Translations under genes and position numbers: made by a program
Source of the DNA: Eurosta solidaginis
Taxonomy: Eukaryota > Arthropoda > Insecta > Diptera > Tephritidae
Length of the DNA stretch: 64,000 bases
Reading direction: 5' to 3'
Assembly (NCBI RefSeq): GCF_040869045.1
Contig: NC_090322.1
Coordinates: 171,754,672-171,818,671, forward strand
The notes under the pieces: generated by a model
The model's database searches: none
Seen by the model: the letters and a program-made list of their open reading frames with translations, nothing else
Told to the model about the DNA's origin: nothing
In this document: positions 53,908 to 64,000 of the stretch, one piece after another
Numbering within the stretch: the stretch's first letter is position 1
How the letters are laid out: each line of letters starts with the position of its first letter

Positions 53908-54808
53908 CTAGAAGACCCGGCAGACGTTGTCCTGCCCTAAATTTGGCCTATCTGCATACATTTTAATACGCTTTTTCCGTCTGACTGCCCTCCCCCCTCT
54001 ACACTTTTTCCTAATCCTTTTATTCACTCCTCCTCCGTCTTTTTCGCTTCATCTATCTCCATATTCGTCTCATTTTCTCTCTTTCTCAATCTCCTTCTCT
54101 CTTTTCTCTTCTCTTAATTTCTTCTCATTCTTCTGCATCCCTTATTGCCTGTCCCAGAGGGTGGTATGTATTTTATTCCAGTCCCAGTCTCACCGAGTCT
54201 CAGTCCCAGTCCTAGTCCTAATCCCAGTTCCAGTCCGTTTCTGGATAATATATTACTCTGTACCAAAGCGCTCATCAACGGCTTTTATTTGATATCCATA
54301 TTGTATAAACACTGTCTAGGCATTCACTGGCCCACGTTTTGGCCTATATCTCGAGACCCTAGTCACCCAGGGGTATCAAAATTACCCTCTACACAACTAA
54401 AGACTCGCCTGAATTAAAAAAAAAATGTCATAGTACCTCTAAATCGCGGGCCTCCTCAGAAACCCCACCCTCTCGGCGGGCCTGGTGATGTGCTATACTT
54501 GATATCATTCGCTATAATATTTTTTATTGATAAGCAGGTTGTTTAATTAAACACCAAGCAATTACGCGGTTGTATATCCGAATCATCTGAAAATATGAGT
54601 GCCACTGCCATTTTATTATTACGTATAAACAAATAAAAACATTTGCAACAAAATAATATTGCGACTATGAACTGAGATATAACCTATCCTATCTCTCAAG
54701 TTAGATCAAACTACACACGGGGTGCAAAACAAATTCAAAATCGGTTCAGTAGTTTAGGAGTCCATTGCACCCAAAAATGTTGTGACACATGTTTTTAATA
54801 TATTAAGA
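53908..54808 (-). mobile_element. Non-autonomous Helitron, copy D3
   Basis: On the minus strand it begins TCTTAATATATTAAAAAC and ends with the GGCAG...CTGCC hairpin, GGGTCTT and CTAG. The flanks are A before TC and T after CTAG (host GTACA / TACAT), the canonical A^T site. One 129-bp monomer is at ~54260-54390. The C/T-rich block at ~53980-54240 matches D1. Confidence 0.8.
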
Positions 54809-55127
54809 TGTACATAAGTCTCTCTATATGAAGTGAAATAATTCTAAGTAGTTGCGAGACCGAATTTATTACGGCGTGACTTACTTTACCTCAGAGCTTC
54901 CACGATTTCACGATACACAATTATACATTGATATAATTATAGGTAACAGCTCTAAGGTGGCAACTCTACACAATAATTTTATTTTTTTTTTAATCTATGT
55001 AAAACATCTTTCATATCAAACAGGTTACAGCATTGTCAGCCTAATAAGCAACACTAATGTGCAATTATTCGGTTCATCCCAATTCTAAACCTCACCTAAC
55101 TGTGACTTATTCTTTTTTTTTTAGCAG
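54809..55127. other. Unassigned interval
   Basis: No supported gene; a 78-codon frame has no recognisable domain. Confidence 0.3.
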
Positions 55128-55345
55128 CCGAGGCTCTGGCGACTTCGTATTCCTTACGGAAGGAGGCGGTTGAATGACCCTGAAAGCTCGACGTGGTCAT
55201 ATCAAATCGTTTCCGAGATGGTCGGGGTAGTATCTTGATGGTACTAGTTTTCGAAACGTACCGAATCTGTATCTAGCAAAGGGCCATCAACCTCGATCAA
55301 GCTTCCCAAAATGGTCGGGTAGTCTCTTTATCGCTACAAGAAGCT
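55128..55345 (+). mobile_element. (CAA)n-retroposon, decayed copy, opposite orientation
   Basis: GCAGCCGAGGCTCTGGCGAC, GTGGTCATATCAAATCGTTT, CCGAGATGGTCGGGGTAGTA, CAAAGGGCCATCAACCTCGA and TTTATCGCTACAAGAAG follow the reverse complement of the family. The tail is reduced to CAAGAAG. Confidence 0.6.
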
Positions 55346-55349
55346 TTGT

Positions 55350-56755
55350 ATGTTGCCTATTACTTACATACATACTTTTATCGAAACAGGTCAAGCCGTT
55401 TCCGTTAATAGTGAAGAATATATGTACAAAATAATAAAAAAAAAAACTAGTAGACCAGTCAGACCTTGTTATGTGTTAATTTGACTTTCATTTATTACAA
55501 ACCCCATTTTCTCTCATTCTAATTGACTACTTCCCATCCTCTCCTTTTAGCAACTACAACTTTATACAAATTAACAGGTTATTTCCATAAACACTTCCGG
55601 AGATATGCAGTAGGAATTATCGTATTTGTATGGAAGGTGCTGCCGTGGTGCGGGCGGCTGCCATAGTGCGGTGGTATGTTTTGGAAAGTTTTATGGAATG
55701 AATCAATTGTATATGTATTTACATATATATATCAATGCAAAACTAAATTCTTTAAACGTTTTCGTAGATTTTAAAAAATTTGCGACATTTTTTTTTCAGG
55801 GACGGAAAATAATTATTATCTTTTTTTTCCGAGTCGAAAAAGTACGGGTCAAAAAATTGTCGTAGGTGAAAATGTTTGAGTTCATCCCTATAGCAATATC
55901 ATGTCGAATCATGCATCCTTTTTGTTTTTCGAACTTTTTCCATAAAAGTCCACATATAAAAGTAAAATCTGTATTTTTATTTTTTGAGTTTGATAGAACT
56001 AGTTAAACTCAGACTTTTAAAATTAAAAGTCCGGAAATGAAAGTTAAATCCGGACTTTTATTTTTTAAGGCCAAAATAAAAGTCCGGCTTGATAACAAAG
56101 AAACGGCTTATGCGTGTACAAGTACAGCTTGGTATAAAAAAGGTTCGTGTGTCCGCTATTAAGCACAACTCGTTTTGTAGCGAGTTATTTAACCACTGCC
56201 GCGAGTCTTCAATAATTGCCGCTAGATGGGTCTAACTCTCCTTTGCGCGTCCAGCCTAGAGAGTTACACTCAACTATACATGCAAGTGTAGACAATATAA
56301 GCGTGTTAAGAAGAAAACAATTTTGTAAAAACTAAAACTTTAAAAATTGCTTTCTCCCTGCAGGGTATGTTGGTTAAATATTTCACACAATTTGCATTGA
56401 AGCTCAATACGAATACACATTTCCTTTTCTGTTTGCAATTATTTTTGCAAACAAATAAGTATACAAATATATTCATGTGTCTGTGCATGCGAACACTAAG
56501 GCCCGTAAACATAGTCGCTGACTAAAATAATCTTTAATTTAAATTTTGCCTAAATTAAAAATGGGATTTAAAATTTTGGTCGGTCATAGACATATTAAAC
56601 ACAGTTTTCAGCTAAAATAAGCATGGACAAGGTATCCGCATAAAAAAAAGGCATTGATTGGCGTTATGAAGAAATTTTTTTAGAAGTTTTAAAAGTTCAC
56701 CCTGTTCCTTACAACCGTGCTTACTTGTCTCCACGTATAAAAAATTGCAATTATT
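55350..56755. other. Unassigned interval with AAAGTCCGGACTTTT-like motifs
   Basis: AAAAGTCCGGAAATGAAAG, AAATCCGGACTTTTATTTT and AAAATAAAAGTCCGGC at ~56020-56095 are short inverted words. No gene seen. Confidence 0.35.
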
Positions 56756-56758
56756 TAC

Positions 56759-57256
56759 TTGACAAAAACTCTGAAATACCACAAAAATTGTCAAAGGAGT
56801 ACCCGAAAATGCACCAGTGTCGAAGTAGGCATACCCTTAGCAGTAGCCAAGGGGAATATCCAAAGCTTCTCCTTGAAGAAAGCACAAACAAAGTGTAATA
56901 ACATCACCACCTCTGCGATATCAAAATCTTTTTGGCCAAACTATGATGGAAAGAGGACGAGAAGTCTTCTGAACAAATCCAGGGCTAACACACGCAAACT
57001 GATAGCAGTCTGCACCGGTCATTGGGGAGTAGGTACGCATGCGGAAAAGATGTGCATTCCGTATAACGAGTACTGCAGAAGCTGCAAAGTTCCAAATGCC
57101 AGGAAGACAGCAGAACACTTTATGTGTAAATGCCCGGCTCTAGCTAGATTCCGGCTAAGGTTCCTTGGAACCCCGTTTCTAGAAGACCTCAGAGGGTTAT
57201 CTGTGATAGCAACCCCGAATATTCTTAATTTTATCAACAACTCTGGCTGGTTTTAA
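56759..57256 (+). pseudogene. LINE ORF2 C-terminus, open frame of 165 codons
   Basis: From about codon 17 the frame is recognisable LINE: SVEVGIPLAVAKGNIQSFSL (just after RNase H), SFWPNYDGKRTRSLLNKSRA, NTRKLIAVCTGHWGVGTHAE, then the zinc knuckle CRSC-(x)10-H-(x)3-CKC followed by PALARFRLRFLGTPFLEDLR, ending ILNFINNSGWF at the natural stop. The upstream RT and RNase H catalytic core are missing, so it is 5'-truncated, but the lack of stops suggests a recent insertion. A ~100-bp 3' UTR-like stretch follows (TTTTTAGACGAGTTACATGG). Confidence 0.75.
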
Positions 57257-57259
57257 TAC

Positions 57260-58835
57260 ATTGACCGTAACATTCCGTAGGTTTTTAGACGAGTTACATG
57301 GCATCAAAACGGCTTTAAATAGCTACTTGGGCGACCAGGATCGCAGCCATTTCAACTACCTACCCGAAAACGTGTTTTGATCATAATCCGGTGGCGGGTA
57401 ATTATCATTTAATTCTATTTAAAAGTTATTAGCAACCGTTTTGTAAAAAATCGCTATTTTTTATCAGCCGTCAATTTAAAATTGAGTGCACAATCTGTTA
57501 ATTGAACATGAACATACTTATTTAAAGAAAATTTACTTAATTTCGTACTTAAAAAATTATTTAAATCTCGCAACATAAACGAATAGGTAGTTCAAGCGCA
57601 TTTGGGCTCTTTAAAGCCAAGGAAGCAACAAGGCTATCCACTCCTACACTCATACTAATGTTGAATAGTTTGTAAAAATGTTGTAAGGAAAAGTTGTTTG
57701 CATTAAGACAGACGAGCCGGACCCGTGCGCATCTTGCGCAACCAATATAAAAGTATCTTATCAAATATCAACAGAAATCAGCTGTTCTATCAATCAAATA
57801 AAACTTACAGCTGGCGTATGGTAGCAACTACCGGTAATGCAGTGCAAATATTCACTATAGTGCCATACTACAAATAGATTATATAATATAGCTAAACCGA
57901 AGCACTACGACCAAAATTGCCCAAAGCTCGCTAATAGCCCGAATCTCTATCTTTACAACCAAAGCTTTATTTATAGATTTGGATTCCAAGTAGTTCAGCG
58001 GCACCCATACCAAACAGTTCCTAAAATTTTTGTTGCTAATCCTTGTTGTATTCCGTGTTTTATTTCACGCTTTTTTTTAAGAGGAATTGGCAAATGTAAA
58101 GGGGAATAGAAGACACAAAAGGAAATGTCAGCAGAATTGAATTCAAGAACTCTGTAATGTAATTCAATAATTAGAAGTCGGAAATAAGAAATTGTTCTTT
58201 TATTAATAGATATTCACAAAAACCCGAATAATTACTCTCAAATGGCTGCGAAACTGGTGAAAATTGTACCAGCGCAAAACGCCTTTTCAGTTAATTCTTT
58301 TCAGTGTACAACAATATCACCAAAATTACATCAACCACATGAAAGTCTGAAACTTTTTTTGTGCAAAAATATATTGGCAGAGTACAAGTAGTCCTTTGCA
58401 GCCTTCGGATTATTATTGCTTCCGAAATTAAAACGCGTCATTTGACACCTCTCCCGACATGTGTTAAAAATCGACGCCTGTGGTAAATAATTCCTCTCAT
58501 TGAATATTTATTTCTAAATTTAATGCCAAAATCAGTATAAAATGCTACTTTTTCCTCAAAAGATACTAAACTCACAAATATCTTTGCATGCGGAATAGTC
58601 TTAATTAAAGATTTCGCATATGTGGAGCGAAGTAACCATCGCACATTTTAAGATTGTGTAATTTTCGTCACAGACATATTAATACGCATTATAGGTATAA
58701 TAAATTAGCTCCTGACGCATATTTGCTTGTCGGGGAAGCCTTTTTTTTACTTCCATTTAAGTTCATCGCGTTTAAATAGCAAATTGTTTAATTTCTCGCA
58801 ACTTTTTACAGCTGACCACCATCTTAAAACCTATT
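57260..58835. other. Non-repetitive interval, no supported gene
   Basis: AT-rich; frames of 60-70 codons on both strands without domains. Possibly intergenic host DNA, since no repeat was recognised. Confidence 0.35.
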
Positions 58836-58838
58836 TTA

Positions 58839-61800
58839 AACAAGTAAGGAAGGCTAAGTTCGGGTGTAACCGAACTTTACATACTCAGTTGAGAGCTATG
58901 GTGACAACATAAGGGAAAATAACCATGTAGAAAAATGAACCCAGGGAAACCCTGGAATGTGTTTGTATGACATGTCTATCAAATGAAAGGCACTAAAGAG
59001 TATTTTATGAGGGAGTGGGCCATAGTTCTATAGGTGGACGCCATTTAGGGATATCGCCATAAAGGTGGATCAGGGTTGACTCTAGAATTTGTTTGCACGA
59101 TATTGGTATCAAACGAAAGGTGGTAATGAGTATTTTAAAAGGGAATAATCCTTAGTTCCATAGGTGGACGCCGTTTCGAGATATCGCCATAAAGGTGGAC
59201 CAGGGGTGACCCTAGAATTTGTTTGTACAATATGGGTATCAAAAGAAAGGTGTTAATGAGTATTTTAAAAGGGAGTGATGCTTAGTTCCACAGGTGTACG
59301 CCGTTTCGAGATATCGCCATAAAGGTGGACCAGGTGTGACCCTAGAATTTGTTTGTACCATATGGGTATCAAATTAAAGGTATTAATGAGGGTTTTAAAA
59401 GGGAGTGGGCCTTAGTTCTGTAGGTGGACGCCGTTCCGAAATATCGCCATAAAGGTGGACCAGGGGTGACTCTAGAATGCGTTTGTACGATATGGGTATC
59501 AAATGAAAAGTGTTAATGAGTATTTTAAAAGTGAGTAATCCTTAGTTCCATAGGTGGACGCCGTTTCGAAATATCGCCATAAAGGTGGACCAGGGGTGAC
59601 CCTAGAATTTGTTTGTACAATATGGATATCAAAAGAAAGGTGTTAATGAGTATTTTAAAAGGGAGTAATCCTTAGTTCCATAGGTGGACGCCGTTTCGAG
59701 ATATCGCCACAAAGGTGGACCAGGGGTGACCCTAGAATTTGTTTGTACAATATGGGTATCAAAAGAAAGGGGTTAATGAGTATTTTAAAAGGGAGTGATG
59801 CTTAGTTCCACAGGTGGACGCCGTTTCGAGATATCGCCATAAAGGTGGACCAGGTGTGACCCTAGAATGCGTTTGTACAATGTGGGTATCAAACGAAATA
59901 TGTTAATGAGTATTTTAAAAGGGAGTAATCCTTAGTTCCATAGGTGGACGCCGTTTCGAGATATCGCCATAAAGGTGGACCAGGGGTGACCCTTGAATTT
60001 GTTTGTACAATATGGGTATCAAATGAAAGGTGTTAATGAGTATTTTAAAAGGGAGTAATCCTTAGTTCCATAGGTGGACGCCGTTTCGAGATATCGCCAT
60101 AAAGGTGGACCAGGGGTGACCCTTGAATTTGTTTGTACAATATGGGTATCAAAAAAAGGTGTTAATGAGTATTTTAAAAGGGAGTAATCCTTAGTTCCAT
60201 AGGTGGACGCCGTTTCGAGATATCGCCATAAAGGTGGACCAGGGGTGACCCTAGAATTTGTTTGTACAATATGGGTATCAAAAGAAAGGTGTTAATGAGT
60301 ATTTTAAAAGGGAGTAATCCTTAGTTCCATAGGTGGACGCCGTTTCGAGATATCGCCATAAAGATGGACCAGGGGTGACCCTAGGATTTGTTTGTACAAT
60401 ATGGGTATCAAAAGAAAGGGGTTAATGAGTATTTTAAAAGGGAGTGATGCTTAGTTCCACAGGTGTACGCCGTTTCGAGATATCGCCATAAAGGTGGACC
60501 AGGTGTGACCCTAGAATTTGTTTGTACGATATGGGTATCAAATGAAAGGTGTTAATGAGTATTTTAAAAGGGAGTAATCCTTAGTTCCATAGGTTGACGC
60601 CTTTTCGAGATATCGCCATAAAGGTGGACCAGGGGTGACCCTAGAATTTGTTTGTACAATATGGGTATCAAAAGAAAGGTGTTAATGAGTATTTTAAAAG
60701 GGAGTGATGCTTAGTTCCACAGGTGTACGTCGTTTCGAGATATCGGCATAAAGGTGGACCAGGGGTGACCCTAGAATTTTTTTGTACAATATGGGTATCA
60801 AAAGAAAGGTGTTAATGAGTATTTTAAAAGGGAGTGATGCTTAGTTCCACAGGTGTACGCCGTTTCGAGATATTGCCATAAAGGTGGACCAGGTGTGACC
60901 CTAGAATTTGTTTGTACGATATCGGTATCAAATTAAAGGTATTAAGGGGGGTTTTAAAAGGGAGTGGTGGTAGTTGTATAGGTGGTCGCCTTTTCGAGAT
61001 TTCGGCATAAAGGTGGACCAAGGGTGACCCTAGAATTTGTTTGTACAATATGGGTATCAAAAGAAAGGTGTTAATGAGTATTTTAGAAGGGAGTAATCCT
61101 TAGTTCCATAGGTGGACGCCGTTTCGAAATATCGCCATAAAGGTGGACCAGGGGTGACCCTAGAATTTGTTTGTACAATATGGGTATCAAAAGAAAGGTG
61201 TTAATGAGTATTTTAAAAGGGAGTGATGCTTAGTTCCACAGGTGGACGCCGTTTCGAGATATCGCCATAAAGGTGGACCAGGTGTGACCCTAGAATGCGT
61301 TTGTTCGATATCGGTATCAAATTAAAGGTATTAAGGGGGGTTTTAAAAGGGAGTGGTGGTAGTTGTATAGGTGGTCGCCTTTTCGAGATTTCGGCATAAA
61401 GGTGGACCAAGGGTGACCCTAGAATTTGTTTGTACAATATGGGTATCAAACGAAATATGTTAATGAGTATTTTAAAAGGGAGTAATCCTTAGTTCCATAG
61501 GTGGACGCCGTTTCGAGATATCGCCATAAAGGTGGACCAGGGGTGACCCTAGAATTTTTTTGTACAATATGGGTATCAAAAGAAAGGTATTAATGAGTAT
61601 TTTAAAAGGGAGTGATGCTTAGTTGCACAGGTGGACGCCGTTTCGAGATATCGCCATAAAGGTGGACCAGGTGTGACCCTAGAATTTGTTTGTACCACAT
61701 GGGTATCAAATTAAAGGTATTAATGAGGGTTTTAAAAGGGAGTGGGCCTTAGTTCTATAGGTGGACGCTGTTCCGGAATATCGCCATAAAGGTGGACCAG

Positions 61801-63870
61801 GGGTGACTCTAGAATGCGTTTGTACGATATGGTTATCAAATGAAAAGTGTTAATGAGTATTTTAAAAGGGAGTAATCCTTAGTTCCATAGGTGGACGCCG
61901 TTTCGAAATATCGCCATAAAGGTGGACCAGGGGTGACCCTAGAATTTGTTTGTACAATATGGGTATCAAAAGAAAGGTGTTAATGAGTATTTTAAAAGGG
62001 AGTAATCCTTAGTTCCATAGGTGGACGCCGTTTCGCGATATCGCCACAAAGGTGGACCAGGGTGACCCTAGAATTTGTTTGTACAATATGGGTATCAAAA
62101 GAAAGGTTTGAATGAGTATTTTAAAAGGGAGTGATGCTTAGTCCCACAGGTGGACGCCGTTTCGAGACATCGCCATAAAGGTGGACCAGGTGTGACCCTA
62201 GAATGCGTTTGTACAATATGGGTATCAAACGAAAGATGTTAATGAGTATTTTCAAAGGGAGTAATCCTTAGTTCCATAGGTGGACGCCGTTTCGAGATAT
62301 CGCCATAAAGGTGGACCAGGGGTGACCCTAGAATTTGTTTGTACAATATGGGTATCAAAAGAAAGGTGTTAATGAGTATTTATAAGGAAGTGATGCTTAG
62401 TTCCACAGGTGGACGCCGTTTCGAGATATCGCCATAAATGTGGACCAGGTGTGACTCTAGAATGTGTTTGTACGATATGGGTATCAAATTAAAGGTATTA
62501 ATGAGGGTTTTAAAAGGGAGTGGGCCTTAGTTCTATAGGTGGACGCCGTTTCGAAATATCGTCATAAAGGTGGACCAGGGGTGACTCTAGAATGTGTTTG
62601 TACGATATGGGTATCAAATTAAAGGTATTAATGAGAGTTTTAAAAGGGAGTGGTGGTAGTTGTATATGTGAAGGCGTATTCCAGATATCGACCAAAGTGT
62701 GGACCAGGGTGACCCAGAACATCATCTGTTGGATACCGCTAATTTATTTATATATGTAATACCTGCCAAGATTTTAAGGGTTTTTTATTTCGCCCTGCAG
62801 AACTTTTTCATTTTCTTCTACTTGATATGGTAGGTGTCACAACCATTTTATAAAGTTTTTTCTAAAGTTATATTTCGCGTTAATAAACCAATCCAATTAC
62901 CTTGACATGTTTCATCCCTTTTTTCGTATTTGGTATAGAAGACTATATAGACTATGTCGATTTTTGCTCAAGTTATCGCGGAAGGACAGACGAACGACTG
63001 TGTATAAAAACTGGGCGTGGCATCAACCGATTTCGCCCGTTTCACATAAAATCTATGCCCCTACCAAATTTCAAAAGGATTGGTTAATTTTTGTTCGACT
63101 TATGGCGTTAAAAGTATCCTAGACAAATTAAATGAAAATGGGCGGAGCCACGTCCATTTTGAAATTTTCTTTTATTTTTGTATTTCGTTGCACCATATCA
63201 TTACTGGAGTTGAATGTTGACATAATTTACTTATATACTGTAAAGATATTAATTTTTTGTTAAAATTTTACTTTAAAAAAATTTATTTTTTTAAAAGTGG
63301 GCGTGGTCCTTCTCCGATTTTGCTAATTTTTATTAGGCGTACATATAGTAATAGGAGTAACGTCCCTGCGAAATTTCATCATGATATCTTCAACGACTGA
63401 CAAATTACAGCTTGCAAAAATTTTAAATTGCCTTCTTTTAAAAGTGGGCGGTGCCACGCCCATTGTCCAAAATGTTACTAATTTTCTATTCTGCGTCATA
63501 AATTCAACTCATCCACCAAGTTTCGTCGCTTTATCTGTCTTTGGTAATGAATTATCGCACTTTTTCGGTTTTTCGAAATTTTCGTTATCGAAAAAGTGGG
63601 CGTGATTATAGTCCGATATCGTTCATTTTAAATACCGATCTGAGATGAGTGCTCAGGAACCTACGTACCAAATTTCATCAATATACCTCAAAATTTACTC
63701 AAGTTATCGTGTTAACGGACGGACAGACATGGCTTAATCGAATTTTTTTTCGATCCTGATTATTTTGATATATGGAAGTCTATATCTATCTTGATTCCTT
63801 TATATATGTACAACCAGCCGTTATCCAATCAAACTTAATATGCTCTGTGAGCTCTGCTCAACTGAGTATA
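58839..63870 (-). mobile_element. Family M DINE-like element expanded to ~5 kb (copy M4)
   Basis: On the plus strand it begins AACAAGTAAGGAAGGCTA, the hairpin AAGTTCGG-GTGTAA-CCGAACTT and the subterminal TACTCAGTTGAG. It ends with the inverted CTCAACTGAGTA then TA at 63870. Right of the array, blocks of M1/M2 return reversed (AAGTGGGCGTGG, TACTCAAGTTATCGTG, ACGGACGGACAGACATGG). M1-M3 are 0.4-1.6 kb; the extra length here is the array at 58985-62715. Frames at 60824-61060, 61213-61449 and 62510-62725 translate the array. Non-coding. Confidence 0.85.
58985..62715 (-). repeat. 130-bp tandem array, ~28 units, with higher-order structure
   Basis: AAAGGTGGAC landmarks recur every 130 bp (59061, 59191, 59321, 59451, ...). 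Unit variants differ at GGGAGTAATCCTTAGTTCCA, GGGAGTGATGCTTAGTTCCA, GGGAGTGGGCCTTAGTTCTA and GGGAGTGGTGGTAGTTGTAT. The last, rare type sits in blocks ~389 bp (three units) apart (from 60824 and 61213). A block starting ~59341 is repeated from ~61681 (18 units apart), down to shared rare variants such as CGCCACAAAGG. The edge units match those in M2. Confidence 0.9.
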
Positions 63871-64000
63871 CAAATTAAAATCGCGCTCATGTCATTTTAA
63901 ATTTAGAATCACCCCTATTCTGCATTTCTACTTGGATTGGAATGTTTTCGATTTGGCAACTTTGGTATTCTGTTTTCCAATCTCTTTCGATCCAACTTCG
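63871..64000. other. Flank of M4 to window end
   Basis: AT-rich; nothing identifiable. Confidence 0.3.

Noticed and set aside
60824..61449. Two nearly identical 78-residue frames suggesting a duplicated gene
   Set aside because: They are translations of the 130-bp non-coding array; their identity reflects the three-unit higher-order repeat.

Overview
The window looks like AT-rich, repeat-dominated nuclear DNA of a higher fly. A tephritid fruit fly or close relative is my inference from the kinds of elements present; no host marker gene proves it. I find no convincing host gene. The only non-repeat ORF I would keep as a weak candidate exon is at 40120-40416. Nearly everything else recognisable is mobile DNA or its debris: 3' ends of several LINE families, two Penelope-like elements (PLEs), Tc1-like fragments, solo LTRs, a tRNA-derived SINE, a (CAA)n-tailed retroposon, Helitrons, Helentron/DINE-type non-autonomous elements, foldback hairpins and several families of degenerate minisatellite.

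Layout. 1-5 kb: a TTATCG foldback array and two DINE-like elements. 5-11.5 kb: LINE debris, a SINE, and a LINE ORF2 split by two head-to-tail Helitrons. 13.8-18.8 kb: LTRs, Tc1 remnants, a PLE fragment and a second SINE. 19-26.3 kb: (CAA)n retroposons, a second DINE-like family, a LINE tail and a CCGGTT minisatellite. 27-33 kb: a TIR transposon with a hairpin MITE inside it, then TTATCG copy B with other repeats inside it. 34.5-39 kb: a tRNA-core foldback, a TTCAAATGAAA minisatellite and a PLE with RT, GIY-YIG and a hammerhead-like tail. 41.8-47.9 kb: LTRs, a duplicated composite segment, a tandem array, two foldbacks and an R1-like LINE tail. 49-52.7 kb: TTATCG copies C and D. 53.9-54.8 kb: a third Helitron. 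56.8 kb: a LINE C-terminus with an open frame. 58.8-63.9 kb: a 5-kb DINE-like element swollen by about 28 copies of a 130-bp repeat.

The parts relate by nesting and shared modules rather than by pathway. The ~130-bp monomer in the 5-kb element is recognisably homologous to the ~129-bp monomer in the Helitrons, although the two families have different termini. A separate monomer family with a TAGGTGGCGC / GGATCGA core recurs at three loci. Repeated insertion into the same hosts gives a readable relative chronology.

Limits: all alignments were made by eye. Family names rest on structural hallmarks and remembered family motifs, not on database searches. Boundaries without target-site duplications may be off by tens of bases.
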